64,000 nt of DNA from Alkalibacillus silvisoli (GTDB taxonomy: Bacteria; Bacillota; Bacilli; Bacillales; Alkalibacillaceae), in the NCBI RefSeq assembly GCF_039521975.1, contig NZ_BAAACZ010000009.1:456699-520698 (forward strand), given 5' to 3'. Each line of letters opens with the position of its first letter. The stretch's first letter is position 1. A program made the position numbers and the translations under genes. Shown here piece after piece: positions 1-8,845 of the stretch. The notes beneath the pieces were generated by a model that saw only the letters and a list, made by a program, of their open reading frames with translations, was not told where the DNA came from and did no database searches.

Positions 1-2
1 AA

Positions 3-122
3 ATTCATGGTCTTTTTCAAGAATCGTGGGTGGAAACTTATTTTTTAAAGAGATTTATTGCTATTCACATTTCTATATATGATAGCGATTATGATGTTTA
101 TTTAGAAAGATTGAATAAGTAA
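3..122 (+). CDS. C-terminal fragment of an unidentified protein
   Basis: An open frame enters from the left edge and stops at TAA 120-122, giving 39 residues rich in Ile, Tyr and Asp and ending in ERLNK. I do not recognise the family from this tail. In B. subtilis the gene upstream of ypmB lies in the dinG/ypmA area, but nothing here proves that identity. A strong hairpin follows directly, as expected for the end of a transcription unit. Confidence 0.45.
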   Translation: MHGLFQESWVETYFLKRFIAIHISIYDSDYDVYLERLNK

Positions 123-126
123 AGTT

Positions 127-170
127 CTTAAGCGGTTGCAACAGATTTCTGCTGAGTGCAACCGCTTAAG
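127..170 (+). terminator. 14-bp inverted repeat after the partial gene
   Basis: Perfect arms at 127-140 (CTTAAGCGGTTGCA) and 157-170 with a 16-nt spacer lie just 3' of the stop at 122. The position fits a transcription terminator. There is no T-run after the second arm, so it may act factor-dependently or only as an mRNA 3' end. Confidence 0.55.
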
Positions 171-318
171 TTCATATCACCGGAAAAAAGTATTAAATCT
201 AATAAAAATCCCATCTAACTTCAATGTTATAGACGATTCGACTCTCATTAGTGTCATTAGGCTAAAGAAACTAACGCCAAACCTTTCATAAAAAAATGTC
301 TAAAAATACATAAAAACT

Positions 319-327
319 TGTTATAAT
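319..327 (+). promoter_or_regulatory. extended -10 promoter for the ypmB-aspB operon
   Basis: TG at 319-320, one base, then a consensus TATAAT at 322-327 form an extended -10. No good -35 is seen 17 bp upstream, which the TG motif can compensate. It lies about 50 bp before the ypmB start and is the only clear promoter in the 250-bp gap. Confidence 0.5.
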
Positions 328-379
328 ATAGAGGGAATGATTAAATAGAGTATGATACTTAAGTAGAGGATGAATATGT

Positions 380-898
380 TTGTCGCTAAAGAAAATATTT
401 AGCAATAAAATTGTGGTAATCTTATTTAGTGTCTTCGCTTTAATGATGATCATTGGAGTTCTTGTATCCTCATATTTCTATTATGAAATACAAGGAACAC
501 ACAATGATGAACAACAGACGTATATCAATATTGCACTTGATTATTCGCCAATTGAAACTGTTGAAAAAGATTATGCTTACAACGGTGAAGAGGATTATAC
601 AGTTGTTCAAGGAATAGATGAAGATGAACGGTATTATACGTTTGTTCCAAAGAAGGAAGAATTAAATGAAGATGATGTTGAGTGGATACTTGAAGATGAA
701 GGTATTACAGAAGAAGAATTAATATCAGAATGGCGAAAAGACTGCAGTAATTGTAAGCTATTAAATGTCACCCCAGGTATTATGAATGATCAATTTATTT
801 GGGAATTAATTTATGAAAATGAAAATCGTATGTACTTTCGAACTTTTTTGTTTGAAACAGGAGAATTATACGATTCGATATCATTCAACAAAAATTAA
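380..898 (+). CDS. ypmB: YpmB-like membrane-anchored protein
   Basis: 172 residues. A positively charged start (SLKKIFSNK) precedes one membrane helix at about residues 11-33, followed by an acidic extracellular domain of the YpmB/DUF5590 type that in relatives has a PepSY-like fold. The start is TTG at 380: GAGGA lies 9 nt upstream, whereas the nearby ATG at 370 is in another frame and stops at once. It sits 15 bp before aspB, the same neighbour as in B. subtilis, so co-transcription is likely. The biochemical role is not known. The many Glu/Asp residues in the outer domain fit a halophilic host (inference). Confidence 0.8.
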   Translation: MSLKKIFSNKIVVILFSVFALMMIIGVLVSSYFYYEIQGTHNDEQQTYINIALDYSPIETVEKDYAYNGEEDYTVVQGIDEDERYYTFVPKKEELNEDDVEWILEDEGITEEELISEWRKDCSNCKLLNVTPGIMNDQFIWELIYENENRMYFRTFLFETGELYDSISFNKN

Positions 899-913
899 TA
901 AGGAGCGATACAT

Positions 914-2095
914 ATGGAACTAGCAGATCGCGTACAATCGTTAACACCATCTAGCACATTAGCCATTACATCAAAGGCAAAGGCATTAAAGGCAGAAGGA
1001 CATGATGTGATTGGGTTAGGTGCAGGTGAACCAGATTTTAATACACCTTCATATATTTTAGATGCTGCAAAGCAGGCGATGGATGAAGGGAAAACGAAGT
1101 ACACAGCTTCAGGTGGTCTTCCTGAACTAAAAGAAGCGATTATTAATAAATTTAATAGAGATCAAAATATTGAGTACACCCCTAACGAAATAATCGTAAC
1201 TACAGGTGCTAAGCATGCACTTTATACGTTATTTCAAGTGTTACTTAACCGTGGAGACGAAGTGATCGTTCCAATACCATATTGGGTAAGTTATCCTGAG
1301 CAGATTAAACTTGCAGAAGGACAACCTGTTTATGTCAAAGCTTCTGAAAATAATAGCTTTAAAATCACACCAGATCAATTAGAAGAATCCATTACTGAAT
1401 ATACGAAAGCCGTTGTCATAAACTCACCTAGTAACCCTACAGGTGTTTTGTATACTGAAGAGGAATTAAAAGCTTTGGGAGAAGTAGCATTAAAGCATAA
1501 TATTTTTATTGTTTCAGATGAAATCTATGAAAAGTTAATTTATGGCGAAAAGGAACACACTTCGATTGCACAAATTTCGAGTGAGCTTAAAGATCAAACG
1601 ATTATCATCAATGGTGTAAGTAAATCACATTCAATGACAGGATGGAGAATAGGTTATGCTGCTGGTAATCAAGCGATTATTTCTGCAATGACTAACCTAG
1701 CTTCACACGCAACATCTAACCCAACTTCAATTGCACAGTATGCTGCAGTTGCTGCTTATGAGCACTCTGAGGAGGAAATTGACAAAATGAAGTTGGCTTT
1801 TGATGAACGCCTTAATAAATTGTATAATTGGTTATTGGAGATTCCAAACTTATCATGCGTTAAGCCAGATGGTGCATTTTACTTATTTCCAAATGTTAAA
1901 ACAATCGTAGAACAATCACCATTTGATTCAGTAGATGAGTGGGTTAAAAAACTTCTTGAAGAAGAGAAGTTAGCAATCGTACCAGGTTCAGGCTTTGGAG
2001 CGGAAGATAATGTCAGGCTATCTTATGCGACATCGTTAGATCAATTAGAAGAAGCAGCAAAAAGATTGAAACGCTTTGTTGAGAAGTATAGTTAG
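914..2095 (+). CDS. aspB: aspartate aminotransferase (class I, PLP)
   Basis: 393 residues, full length for the class I aminotransferase family (AspB/AspC-Ib). It transfers the amino group between aspartate/glutamate and their 2-oxoacids in the cytosol. Visible family signatures are NSPSNPTG around residue 172, SDEIYEKL, and the PLP-binding lysine K237 in SKSHSMTGWR, plus the C-terminal VRLSYATS with the substrate-carboxylate Arg. ATG at 914 follows AAGGAG at 900-905. It is 11 bp upstream of asnS. Aspartate made here is also the precursor of asparagine, so the pairing is functionally sensible. Confidence 0.95.
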   Translation: MELADRVQSLTPSSTLAITSKAKALKAEGHDVIGLGAGEPDFNTPSYILDAAKQAMDEGKTKYTASGGLPELKEAIINKFNRDQNIEYTPNEIIVTTGAKHALYTLFQVLLNRGDEVIVPIPYWVSYPEQIKLAEGQPVYVKASENNSFKITPDQLEESITEYTKAVVINSPSNPTGVLYTEEELKALGEVALKHNIFIVSDEIYEKLIYGEKEHTSIAQISSELKDQTIIINGVSKSHSMTGWRIGYAAGNQAIISAMTNLASHATSNPTSIAQYAAVAAYEHSEEEIDKMKLAFDERLNKLYNWLLEIPNLSCVKPDGAFYLFPNVKTIVEQSPFDSVDEWVKKLLEEEKLAIVPGSGFGAEDNVRLSYATSLDQLEEAAKRLKRFVEKYS

Positions 2096-2106
2096 GAGGA
2101 ACAGTA

Positions 2107-3399
2107 GTGAGAACAACAATCGCAAATGTATACAAACATGTTAATGAAACAGTCACAATTGGTGCGTGGCTACATAATAAACGTTCAAGTGGAAAAATTG
2201 CATTTCTACAGTTAAGAGATGGTTCTGGATTTATTCAAGCAGTGGTTGCAAAGGCAGCAGTTTCTGAAGAGGTCTTTGAACAATCTAAAAATATTACTCA
2301 AGAGACATCTTTATATGTAACAGGAAAAGTAGTGGAAGATAGCCGCAGCCCGTTAGGTTTTGAATTACAAGTAAGTGATGTAGAAGTAATCCAAGAAGCA
2401 CTTGACTATCCCATTACACCTAAGGAACATGGTACAGAGTTTTTAATGGACCATCGTCACTTGTGGTTACGTTCTAAGAAGCAGCATGCCATTATGAAGG
2501 TGCGTAATGAAATTATCCGTTCAACATATGAGTTTTTCAACGAAGAAGGATTTGTTAAAGTTGACCCACCAATTTTAACGGGTGCATCAGCAGAAGGAAC
2601 GACAGAATTATTCCATACGAAATATTTTGATGAGGATGCCTATTTATCACAAAGTGGGCAGCTATACTTAGAAGCGGCTGCTATGGCATTAGGTCGTGTT
2701 TTCTCTTTTGGACCGACATTTAGAGCTGAAAAATCTAAAACGAGAAGGCATTTAATAGAGTTCTGGATGATTGAGCCTGAAATGGCATTTATGGACCATG
2801 ATGAAAGTCTTCAGCTACAAGAAGAGTATGTAGCATATGTCGTTCAATCTGTGCTTAAAAACTGTAAAATAGAATTAGAAACTTTAGAGCGTGACACAAC
2901 TCAATTAGAAAAGATTAAAGCACCATTCCCGAGAATCACCTATACAGATGCAATTAATTACTTAAATGAACAAGGCTATGACGATATTAAGTGGGGAGAT
3001 GACTTTGGAGCACCACATGAAACAGCAATTGCTGAAGCATACGATAAACCAGTATTTATAACGCATTTTCCAGTTGAGATTAAATCTTTCTACATGAAAC
3101 CAGACCCAGATAATCCTGATGTGGCTTTATGTGCAGATTTAATTGCTCCAGAAGGTTATGGTGAAATTATCGGTGGCTCTGAGCGTATTGATGATTATGA
3201 ACTAATGGCCAAGCGATATAATGAGCATGAACTAGATGGTCCTGCTTATGAGTGGTATTTACAATTACGTCAATATGGTTCAGTACCACACTCAGGTTTT
3301 GGTCTTGGTTTAGAGCGTACTGTGGCTTGGATTACAGGAATTGAGCATATTCGTGAGACGATTCCATTCCCACGCTTACTAAATCGTTTATACCCATAA
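2107..3399 (+). CDS. asnS: asparaginyl-tRNA synthetase
   Basis: 430 residues, the usual size for bacterial AsnRS. It charges tRNA-Asn with asparagine. An N-terminal OB-fold anticodon-binding domain (about 15-100) is followed by a class II catalytic domain with motif 2 (FRAEKSKTRRH) and motif 3 (GFGLGLERTVAW). The start is GTG at 2107 with AGGAGG just upstream. Only 11 nt separate it from aspB, so there is no room for its own T-box leader, and expression should depend on the upstream promoter. A hairpin with a T-run follows the stop. Confidence 0.96.
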   Translation: MRTTIANVYKHVNETVTIGAWLHNKRSSGKIAFLQLRDGSGFIQAVVAKAAVSEEVFEQSKNITQETSLYVTGKVVEDSRSPLGFELQVSDVEVIQEALDYPITPKEHGTEFLMDHRHLWLRSKKQHAIMKVRNEIIRSTYEFFNEEGFVKVDPPILTGASAEGTTELFHTKYFDEDAYLSQSGQLYLEAAAMALGRVFSFGPTFRAEKSKTRRHLIEFWMIEPEMAFMDHDESLQLQEEYVAYVVQSVLKNCKIELETLERDTTQLEKIKAPFPRITYTDAINYLNEQGYDDIKWGDDFGAPHETAIAEAYDKPVFITHFPVEIKSFYMKPDPDNPDVALCADLIAPEGYGEIIGGSERIDDYELMAKRYNEHELDGPAYEWYLQLRQYGSVPHSGFGLGLERTVAWITGIEHIRETIPFPRLLNRLYP

Positions 3400-3405
3400 A
3401 TAAGA

Positions 3406-3434
3406 GGATGACTCATTTGTTTGAGTCATCTTTT
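3406..3434 (+). terminator. intrinsic terminator after asnS
   Basis: Arms GATGACTCA (3407-3415) and its complement (3422-3430) with a 6-nt loop are followed by TTTT. It may end or attenuate the ypmB-aspB-asnS unit before dnaD. Confidence 0.8.
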
Positions 3435-3461
3435 CTATTCGAGTCTTAAGGGAGTGATGGT

Positions 3462-4121
3462 ATGCACTTACCGTTTTCTTATCAAAAGTTATTAACAGAA
3501 CAGATTAATATTCCAAGTAAATTAATAAACGATTATAATGGATTAGATTTAAATGAAGAAGATCTAATGGTCATCCTACAAATTTTGAATTTACAAAAGT
3601 ATGGTGAATTATTACCATCATTTGAACTAATTGCTAAAAATATGACGATTAATGCAAATGAAGTTGCCAATGTACTTAAGAAATTAAGAAATAAAAATTA
3701 CTTACAAATTGAACAGTTAACAGATGAAGCAAATGCACAACATGAATGGTATTCACTATCACCTTTGTTTGAAGCGTTGTATGATGTTGAAAAAGAGTCG
3801 TCAAAAGAGGAAGAAGGAAAGCTATTTCAGCTTTTTGAACAAGAATTTGCCCGCACATTATCACCAATCGAAATCGAAACAATCAGTTATTGGCTAGATG
3901 AAGATCAATTCAAACCACCTCTAATTAAAGCAGCATTGCGTGAGTCTGTTTTAATGGGGAAGCTCAACTTCCGTTATATTGACCGCATATTAAACGAATG
4001 GAAGAAAAAAGGGGTTCGTTCGGTAAAAGATGTAAAGCAATCATCTCAAAACAATCAGGAAGTACAAGCACCTAAAGAGAAAAGGGACACATCTGTTTAT
4101 TATAATTGGTTAGAAGAATAG
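3462..4121 (+). CDS. dnaD: DnaD replication initiation protein
   Basis: 219 residues. The N-terminal half (about 1-100) is the winged-helix oligomerisation domain. The C-terminal half (about 125-190) is the DnaB_2/DnaD domain with the conserved YxxxIxxW pattern, seen as YIDRILNEW, which binds DNA. In Firmicutes DnaD acts with DnaA and DnaB to load the helicase at oriC and at restart sites. ATG at 3462 follows GGGAGTG. The gene is 15 bp before nth, as in B. subtilis, which pairs replication and base-excision repair in one operon. Confidence 0.93.
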   Translation: MHLPFSYQKLLTEQINIPSKLINDYNGLDLNEEDLMVILQILNLQKYGELLPSFELIAKNMTINANEVANVLKKLRNKNYLQIEQLTDEANAQHEWYSLSPLFEALYDVEKESSKEEEGKLFQLFEQEFARTLSPIEIETISYWLDEDQFKPPLIKAALRESVLMGKLNFRYIDRILNEWKKKGVRSVKDVKQSSQNNQEVQAPKEKRDTSVYYNWLEE

Positions 4122-4136
4122 AGGGGGAGAAGAAAG

Positions 4137-4787
4137 GTGTTAACAAAAAAGAATATTCGATTTGTATTAGATACTTTAGAAGAAATGTACCCAGATGCTG
4201 ATTGTGAATTAACTCATGACAATGAGTTGGAATTATTAATTGCAGTTGTATTATCAGCCCAAGCAACAGATGCTTTAGTTAATAAGGTGACACCAGGGTT
4301 GTTTTTGAAATATAAGACACCAGAAGATTATATTAATGTATCATTAGAAGAACTACAAAATGACATTAGAAGAATTGGATTATATCGTAATAAAGCGAAA
4401 AATATCCGGAAGCTTTGTGCCGATTTAATTGAAAAGTATGATGGGGAAGTACCTAATGATTATGATGCGCTTGTTAATTTAGCTGGGGTAGGTCGAAAAA
4501 CAGCTAATGTTGTGGTTTCTGTAGCTTTTAATCAACCAGCTATTGCTGTTGATACCCATGTCGAAAGGGTATCTAAAAGGCTTGGAATATGTCGCTATAA
4601 AGACTCAGTTTTAGAAGTAGAAAAAACACTAATGCGAAAAATACCTGAAGAAGAATGGAGTCCAACGCATCATCGTATGATTTTCTTTGGTCGTTACCAT
4701 TGTCAGGCTAAAACACCAAATTGTCCTGAATGCCCATTACTTGAAATTTGTCGTGAAGGTCAAAAAAGGATGAAGAAACGGAGTTAA
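4137..4787 (+). CDS. nth: endonuclease III (DNA glycosylase/AP lyase)
   Basis: 216 residues, full length. It removes oxidised pyrimidines and nicks abasic sites. The helix-hairpin-helix is at LAGVGRKTANVV with the catalytic Lys near residue 121, and the catalytic Asp is in VDTHVER. The C-terminal 4Fe-4S ligands have the classic C-x6-C-x2-C-x5-C spacing ending at residue about 205. The start is GTG at 4137 with a strong GAGGGGG site upstream. It sits between dnaD and ypoC with short gaps. Confidence 0.95.
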   Translation: MLTKKNIRFVLDTLEEMYPDADCELTHDNELELLIAVVLSAQATDALVNKVTPGLFLKYKTPEDYINVSLEELQNDIRRIGLYRNKAKNIRKLCADLIEKYDGEVPNDYDALVNLAGVGRKTANVVVSVAFNQPAIAVDTHVERVSKRLGICRYKDSVLEVEKTLMRKIPEEEWSPTHHRMIFFGRYHCQAKTPNCPECPLLEICREGQKRMKKRS

Positions 4788-4790
4788 TAC

Positions 4791-5141
4791 ATGAAGACAG
4801 AAGAGATTGATTTGAGGTTTGAACGTTGGGATGAAGTTTCTCTAGAAATCGAACAACTTGTTTTAGCCCGTGAATTTAGTCAGACTAAAAACCATGTGTT
4901 ATATTATTTAGATGAATTAAAAGTGGTCATTCTTCATGTTAATGAAGTTGAAGTCGAAGATCAGTATAGTGTTTCATTATTTGATTCATTAACATATATC
5001 CCTCTAAACGTTAGTGAGCGATTAGCTTTTATTGAAAATAGAAGTCATCACCGCCATGGTTTTGTTCAACTCAATGAACTCTATAAAGAAATGAAGAAAA
5101 AATACGCTATTGCTAAATTAAAAGCTAACCAAAAAGGCTAG
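4791..5141 (+). CDS. ypoC: YpoC-family protein
   Basis: 116 residues of unknown function, placed 3 nt after nth exactly where ypoC lies in B. subtilis. The family-like core PLNVSERLAFIENR and a charged C-terminal helix are visible. There is no signal peptide or membrane segment, so it is probably cytosolic. The stop codon lies inside the first arm of the following bidirectional hairpin. Identity rests on synteny plus this core. Confidence 0.75.
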   Translation: MKTEEIDLRFERWDEVSLEIEQLVLAREFSQTKNHVLYYLDELKVVILHVNEVEVEDQYSVSLFDSLTYIPLNVSERLAFIENRSHHRHGFVQLNELYKEMKKKYAIAKLKANQKG

Positions 5142-5166
5142 TGTCACTTGATTTGACACTAGCCTT
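5134..5166. terminator. bidirectional terminator after ypoC
   Basis: A 13-bp perfect stem (5134-5146 with 5154-5166) has a 7-nt loop. The A-run 5131-5135 gives a U-tract for minus-strand transcripts, while plus-strand transcripts have only a weak tail. It separates the dnaD-nth-ypoC unit from the convergent recU-ponA unit. Confidence 0.75.
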
Positions 5167-5380
5167 AAATATGATCTCTTTTATACCATTAAAACAAAAG
5201 GAGTTGCGAACACATGCACCATAACATAATATTACTAGGGTTGGAAAACTTTCGTGTGATGGTGGATGATCAGACACTGAATCGTTCAGTGGTATCCAAG
5301 TCTTATTGCATTATAAGTTTTAAACATGTACAAACAGGTGGAATAAATAAGGAGTGCTCTTAGATGAGCACCCCTTATTT
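5162..5380 (+). mobile_element. internally deleted ISL3-family remnant
   Basis: This fragment of about 0.2 kb matches both ends of the ISL3 element at 33.2-34.1 kb but lacks the middle. The left part holds TTTATACC, a Shine-Dalgarno site and an ATG at 5215 encoding MHHNIILLGLENF, against MHHNMTLPGLESF in the other copy. The right part shares AATAAGGAGTGCTCTT and a terminal hairpin. The joined frame reads 49 residues to TAG 5362 and is unlikely to be functional. It is a MITE-like deletion derivative. Confidence 0.7.
5345..5380 (-). terminator. hairpin at the IS remnant end, probable ponA terminator
   Basis: Arms 5345-5359 and 5366-5380 pair over 15 bp with one mismatch that becomes G-U on the minus strand. 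The minus-strand RNA continues with UUUAUU. It lies about 105 bp 3' of the ponA stop and is the best terminator candidate there. It derives from the ISL3 end. Confidence 0.5.
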
Positions 5381-5486
5381 GAATAGAGTTACAGTTTAGA
5401 GTTAGAAATGTTTTCCCTCAAGATCGAGATCATCTGTTAGCTAAGACTGTCGAATTTGAGGGTACAATTCAAAAAGTAATAGTCTG

Positions 5487-8126
5487 TTATTCCTGATCTT
5501 CTACCTCTTCAGGGTCAGGTGGAGGGTCTATACCGATTTCTTCATCAATTTCGTCATCCCCATCACCGTCTCCATCTTCATCTTCGTCATCAGTTCCGTC
5601 ATCATCGTTGTTTCCATTCCCATTCCCATTTCCGTTTCCATTTCCGTTACCTTCACCATTTCCATTACCTTGGCCATTCCCATTTCCATTACCGTTGCCT
5701 TGACCATTGCCGTTACCTTCACCGGGTTCGTCTTCTTCTGGTGGTGACTCTTCTTCTTGTTCTTCTTCATCTTCATCTTCATCGAAGAAATCATCCCAGA
5801 AGTTAGAGTCTTCACCAGGAATTTCAATGGATTCAGAAATAGGGTCACTTCGGTTCTCATCATTGTCTTCATCGTAGGCGATTACTTCAAATGTATAAGT
5901 TGCGCCTAATTCTATATCAGTAAACGTAAATTCTGTATCAGAAAGGTTTGTGTTTTCAACTTCGCTGCCATCTTCACTAATTGTTAATTCAAATTCAATA
6001 TCATGCTCATCAGAACCAGGGTGACTCCAAGTAGCCTCAATAATTTGATCTTCTTCATCAAAGTTTAAGTTTAATGATTCTGCTGGTTCTACCATGTCAT
6101 ATTCCTCTGATTGTTCACTTGGTTCTGTGCCTTCTACAAAGAGTTCAGTTACAATTTGATCGTCTGGCGTGAACTCACTAGGAAGTTTAGCAGGTCTTGA
6201 TCCTCTTTCAATATCGACTTCAACTACTGAATTAGGACGTGTGAAGTCTGCTGTTTCTACACCATTTGAAAGGTTTTCCATCATACTCTGGAATAAAGGT
6301 CTTGTTCGGCTACTTACTGATTGACCTTCATCAGAAGGATAACCATTCCAAACTGAAACTGTATAGTTAGTTGTATAACCAACTAACCAAGAATCAATAT
6401 CCTCGTTAGTACCCGTTTTAGCTGCAACAGGTAAACCACCAAAGTTTAATCCACTTGCAGTACCATTTGGATGAGCAATCGTATCTTTCAACATGTCACT
6501 AATCATGTATGCAGTATAATCCGACATAACTGGATTACTTTCCCGGTCGACTTCTAATGTCTCACCATCTCTAAATTCAATTTTAGTAATAGTGTGAGGG
6601 TCATTATAAACGCCTTCATTACCAAAGGCTGCAAATGCTCCCGCCATTTCATAAGGGTTTGTTTGAATGTCGTTTACACTACCAATAGGGTACGATTCAG
6701 CCACACTATTTTCAATTGATGAAATACCTAAACTTCTGGCAAAATCCCCGGCTTGAGAACGATCAATTTCATCACGAACATTTTGTACTGAAGGAACGTT
6801 TAATGAGCGGTATAAAGCTTCACGCATTGTAACCCAACCATAATAATACTCACCAAAGTTACGGAAGGATTGTTCTCCTTCACCGTCCCACGTATAGTAA
6901 GCTTCTGATGAATCATCTAAATACTGATGATAGGTTGATAATTGGTTTTGTTCAATAGCAGGTCCGAAGCTTACGATCGGTTTAATTGCCGATCCAGGTC
7001 CACGACCACTGTCTGTAGCATAGTTAAAGCCACGGAAGTCATCTTTATTTCTTCCACCACCAATTGCAAGAACTTCACCACTTGCTGTATCCAAAGCGAC
7101 AATAGCCGCTTCTTGGCCTTCAGGGTGATCAACAGGGCTCTCTTCGCTTAATAAGTGCTCAACATGCTCTTGAGCGCTTTGGTCTAGTGTTGTGTGAATC
7201 GTTAATCCAGCTGTGTATAGGTTAATGTCATCATCATCGATTATTTCTTCAGCCTCTTCATAAACTGTTTCAATGAAGGCTGAATACTTTAATTCACTTT
7301 CATAACTTTCTTGAATCATATCCTCAACAGATATTTCTTTTGCTTCTTCAGCTTCTTCTTCAGTAATCTTTTCATGTCTTACCATTAAATCTAAAACAGT
7401 ATTTCTTCTTTGTTCAGCAAGGTCAGGGTTATTAGCAGGGTTGTAAGCATTTGGTCGTTGCGGAATTCCTGCTAGCAGTGCTGCTTCAGCAAGCGTTAAG
7501 TCATCAAGGTCTTCTTTGCCAAAGTATACTTCTGAAGCTTTTTGCACACCATAAATGCCATTACTGTAATAAATCTTATTTAAATACATCATTAAGATTT
7601 GTTCTTTTGAATATTCGCGTTCAAGTTGTAAAGCCAAGTATTGCTCTTGTACTTTACGCTCCATACGCTTTTCATTAGTTAATAAGAAGTTTTTGATCAC
7701 TTGCTGTGTAATAGTACTAGCACCTTGCGAACCAAACCCGCCCGTGATATTGGCCATAACAGCTCCGCCAATACGCCTTACGTCAATACCACTATGGTCA
7801 TAGAACCTGACATCTTCAGCTGCAAGTACAGCATCTTCCATAATAGGTGATAAATCTTCATAATCGATAATAGTTCGGTTTTCAGCTGCCAAATCTGCAA
7901 CTTCTTCACCATTTCGGTCGAGTATAGTTGTGCTTGCTGGGACTTCTAGTTCTTCAGCAGTTAACTCAGGTGCATTACTAATAAATGAATAGAGCACACC
8001 TAAACCAATAGCAAATGTCACTAAACCAATAACTAATAAGGTGACAAATACTTTTTTCCAATTTATTTTTCGATTCTTTTTTTTGTTTTGTTTTCTTACT
8101 TTACGACTTTTAACTTGTTCAGTCAT
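5487..8126 (-). CDS. ponA: penicillin-binding protein 1A (glycosyltransferase/transpeptidase)
   Basis: About 879 residues. A basic cytoplasmic tail and one membrane helix (about 26-48) lead into a GT51 glycosyltransferase domain with catalytic Glu104 in EDVRFYDH. The transpeptidase follows: S379-A-I-K, S441-L-N and K570-T-G. It polymerises and cross-links peptidoglycan outside the membrane. C-terminal additions are a fibronectin III-like domain, an acidic stretch, a Gly-Asn(-Gln) repeat and a second acidic tail, presumably wall-facing. I chose ATG 8126 because GGAGGAG lies 7 nt upstream; a longer frame to 8153 would overlap recU. It is 1 nt after the recU stop. GpsB, encoded at 11.6 kb, is a known partner of this PBP. 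Confidence 0.95.
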   Translation of the reverse strand: MTEQVKSRKVRKQNKKKNRKINWKKVFVTLLVIGLVTFAIGLGVLYSFISNAPELTAEELEVPASTTILDRNGEEVADLAAENRTIIDYEDLSPIMEDAVLAAEDVRFYDHSGIDVRRIGGAVMANITGGFGSQGASTITQQVIKNFLLTNEKRMERKVQEQYLALQLEREYSKEQILMMYLNKIYYSNGIYGVQKASEVYFGKEDLDDLTLAEAALLAGIPQRPNAYNPANNPDLAEQRRNTVLDLMVRHEKITEEEAEEAKEISVEDMIQESYESELKYSAFIETVYEEAEEIIDDDDINLYTAGLTIHTTLDQSAQEHVEHLLSEESPVDHPEGQEAAIVALDTASGEVLAIGGGRNKDDFRGFNYATDSGRGPGSAIKPIVSFGPAIEQNQLSTYHQYLDDSSEAYYTWDGEGEQSFRNFGEYYYGWVTMREALYRSLNVPSVQNVRDEIDRSQAGDFARSLGISSIENSVAESYPIGSVNDIQTNPYEMAGAFAAFGNEGVYNDPHTITKIEFRDGETLEVDRESNPVMSDYTAYMISDMLKDTIAHPNGTASGLNFGGLPVAAKTGTNEDIDSWLVGYTTNYTVSVWNGYPSDEGQSVSSRTRPLFQSMMENLSNGVETADFTRPNSVVEVDIERGSRPAKLPSEFTPDDQIVTELFVEGTEPSEQSEEYDMVEPAESLNLNFDEEDQIIEATWSHPGSDEHDIEFELTISEDGSEVENTNLSDTEFTFTDIELGATYTFEVIAYDEDNDENRSDPISESIEIPGEDSNFWDDFFDEDEDEEEQEEESPPEEDEPGEGNGNGQGNGNGNGNGQGNGNGEGNGNGNGNGNGNGNNDDDGTDDEDEDGDGDGDDEIDEEIGIDPPPDPEEVEDQE

Positions 8127-8127
8127 T

Positions 8128-8739
8128 TCAATCTCCTCCGTTAATGTACACATCGTCGATTATACTTAGATAGTCTACTTTTGCCTGTAATTGAAACGGA
8201 ATTAAATATCCGTGCTCTTTTATAAATGGATAAGAAAGTGATTTACGTCCACCAAGTTCTTGTTGTTCCCATACAACTAAGAGTGGCTCTAATGGCAAAA
8301 GATAGGTTTCATCTTTTATTGTGAAGCGAATGATTAAAAAGCTAATTCCACCATGTTGTTCAATTCTTTTCATATGCTTAACTTGGTGAGGATGAATATT
8401 GGTCAAAGGTAGTGATTGCTTATTTTTTGTTTCTTTCGCTTCAAAATCAAGATGCTTCCCTTTATAAATACCATTAAAATCTGTAGTCGATGGTTTTTGA
8501 TAATAAGCTTCCTTGATGACAGCTGCACTTCTTTTAGGATAATCGACTTGCACAACTTGAACCGGTGTCGGCTTTTTATGGATTACAGCCTTGCCTGATT
8601 CTAAATAATAATTATTCGATTCTACGATCTCTTTTTCGAGGGTCATTCCCCTGTTGGCGAAAGCATCGTTTGTTTTATAGGATTGTTTATTTGAAAGGCT
8701 TGTATAATGGCTTTGCCGACTTCCCTTTGGGTACTTCAA
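8128..8739 (-). CDS. recU: Holliday junction resolvase RecU
   Basis: 203 residues, full length. It cleaves four-way junctions in homologous recombination and aids chromosome segregation. Conserved active-site residues are D87 in TTDFNG and E100-x-K102 in FEAKET, one position off the B. subtilis numbering. The start is TTG at 8739, with GGAGGA 7 nt upstream. It is the promoter-proximal gene of the recU-ponA pair, the same arrangement as in B. subtilis. A TATAAT on the minus strand at 8763-8768 could be its -10. Confidence 0.93.
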   Translation of the reverse strand: MKYPKGSRQSHYTSLSNKQSYKTNDAFANRGMTLEKEIVESNNYYLESGKAVIHKKPTPVQVVQVDYPKRSAAVIKEAYYQKPSTTDFNGIYKGKHLDFEAKETKNKQSLPLTNIHPHQVKHMKRIEQHGGISFLIIRFTIKDETYLLPLEPLLVVWEQQELGGRKSLSYPFIKEHGYLIPFQLQAKVDYLSIIDDVYINGGD

Positions 8740-8845
8740 AAATGATTCCTCCTAACAATCCTATTATACCAAATTTTAAATTAAAAAGATTTGGATATAC
8801 TGTGAATATAGTCAGCAATTAACGACACAAAAAGTACATAAAGGA

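Noticed and set aside
895..1104. 69-codon minus-strand frame inside aspB
   Set aside because: It lies wholly within the conserved aspB coding region on the other strand and has no ribosome site.
2096..2106. T-box riboswitch before asnS
   Set aside because: Only 11 nt separate aspB and asnS, so there is no space for a T-box leader, and none is seen before ypmB.
5215..5364. 49-codon frame as a new small gene
   Set aside because: Its start matches the ISL3 transposase N-terminus and its end matches the IS 3' end, so it is a deletion scar.
5519..5872. Long open frames on both strands in the ponA tail (His/Leu-rich on plus, Met/Lys-rich on minus)
   Set aside because: They are alternate-frame readings of the Gly-Asn and acidic repeats of ponA, with low-complexity composition and no ribosome site.
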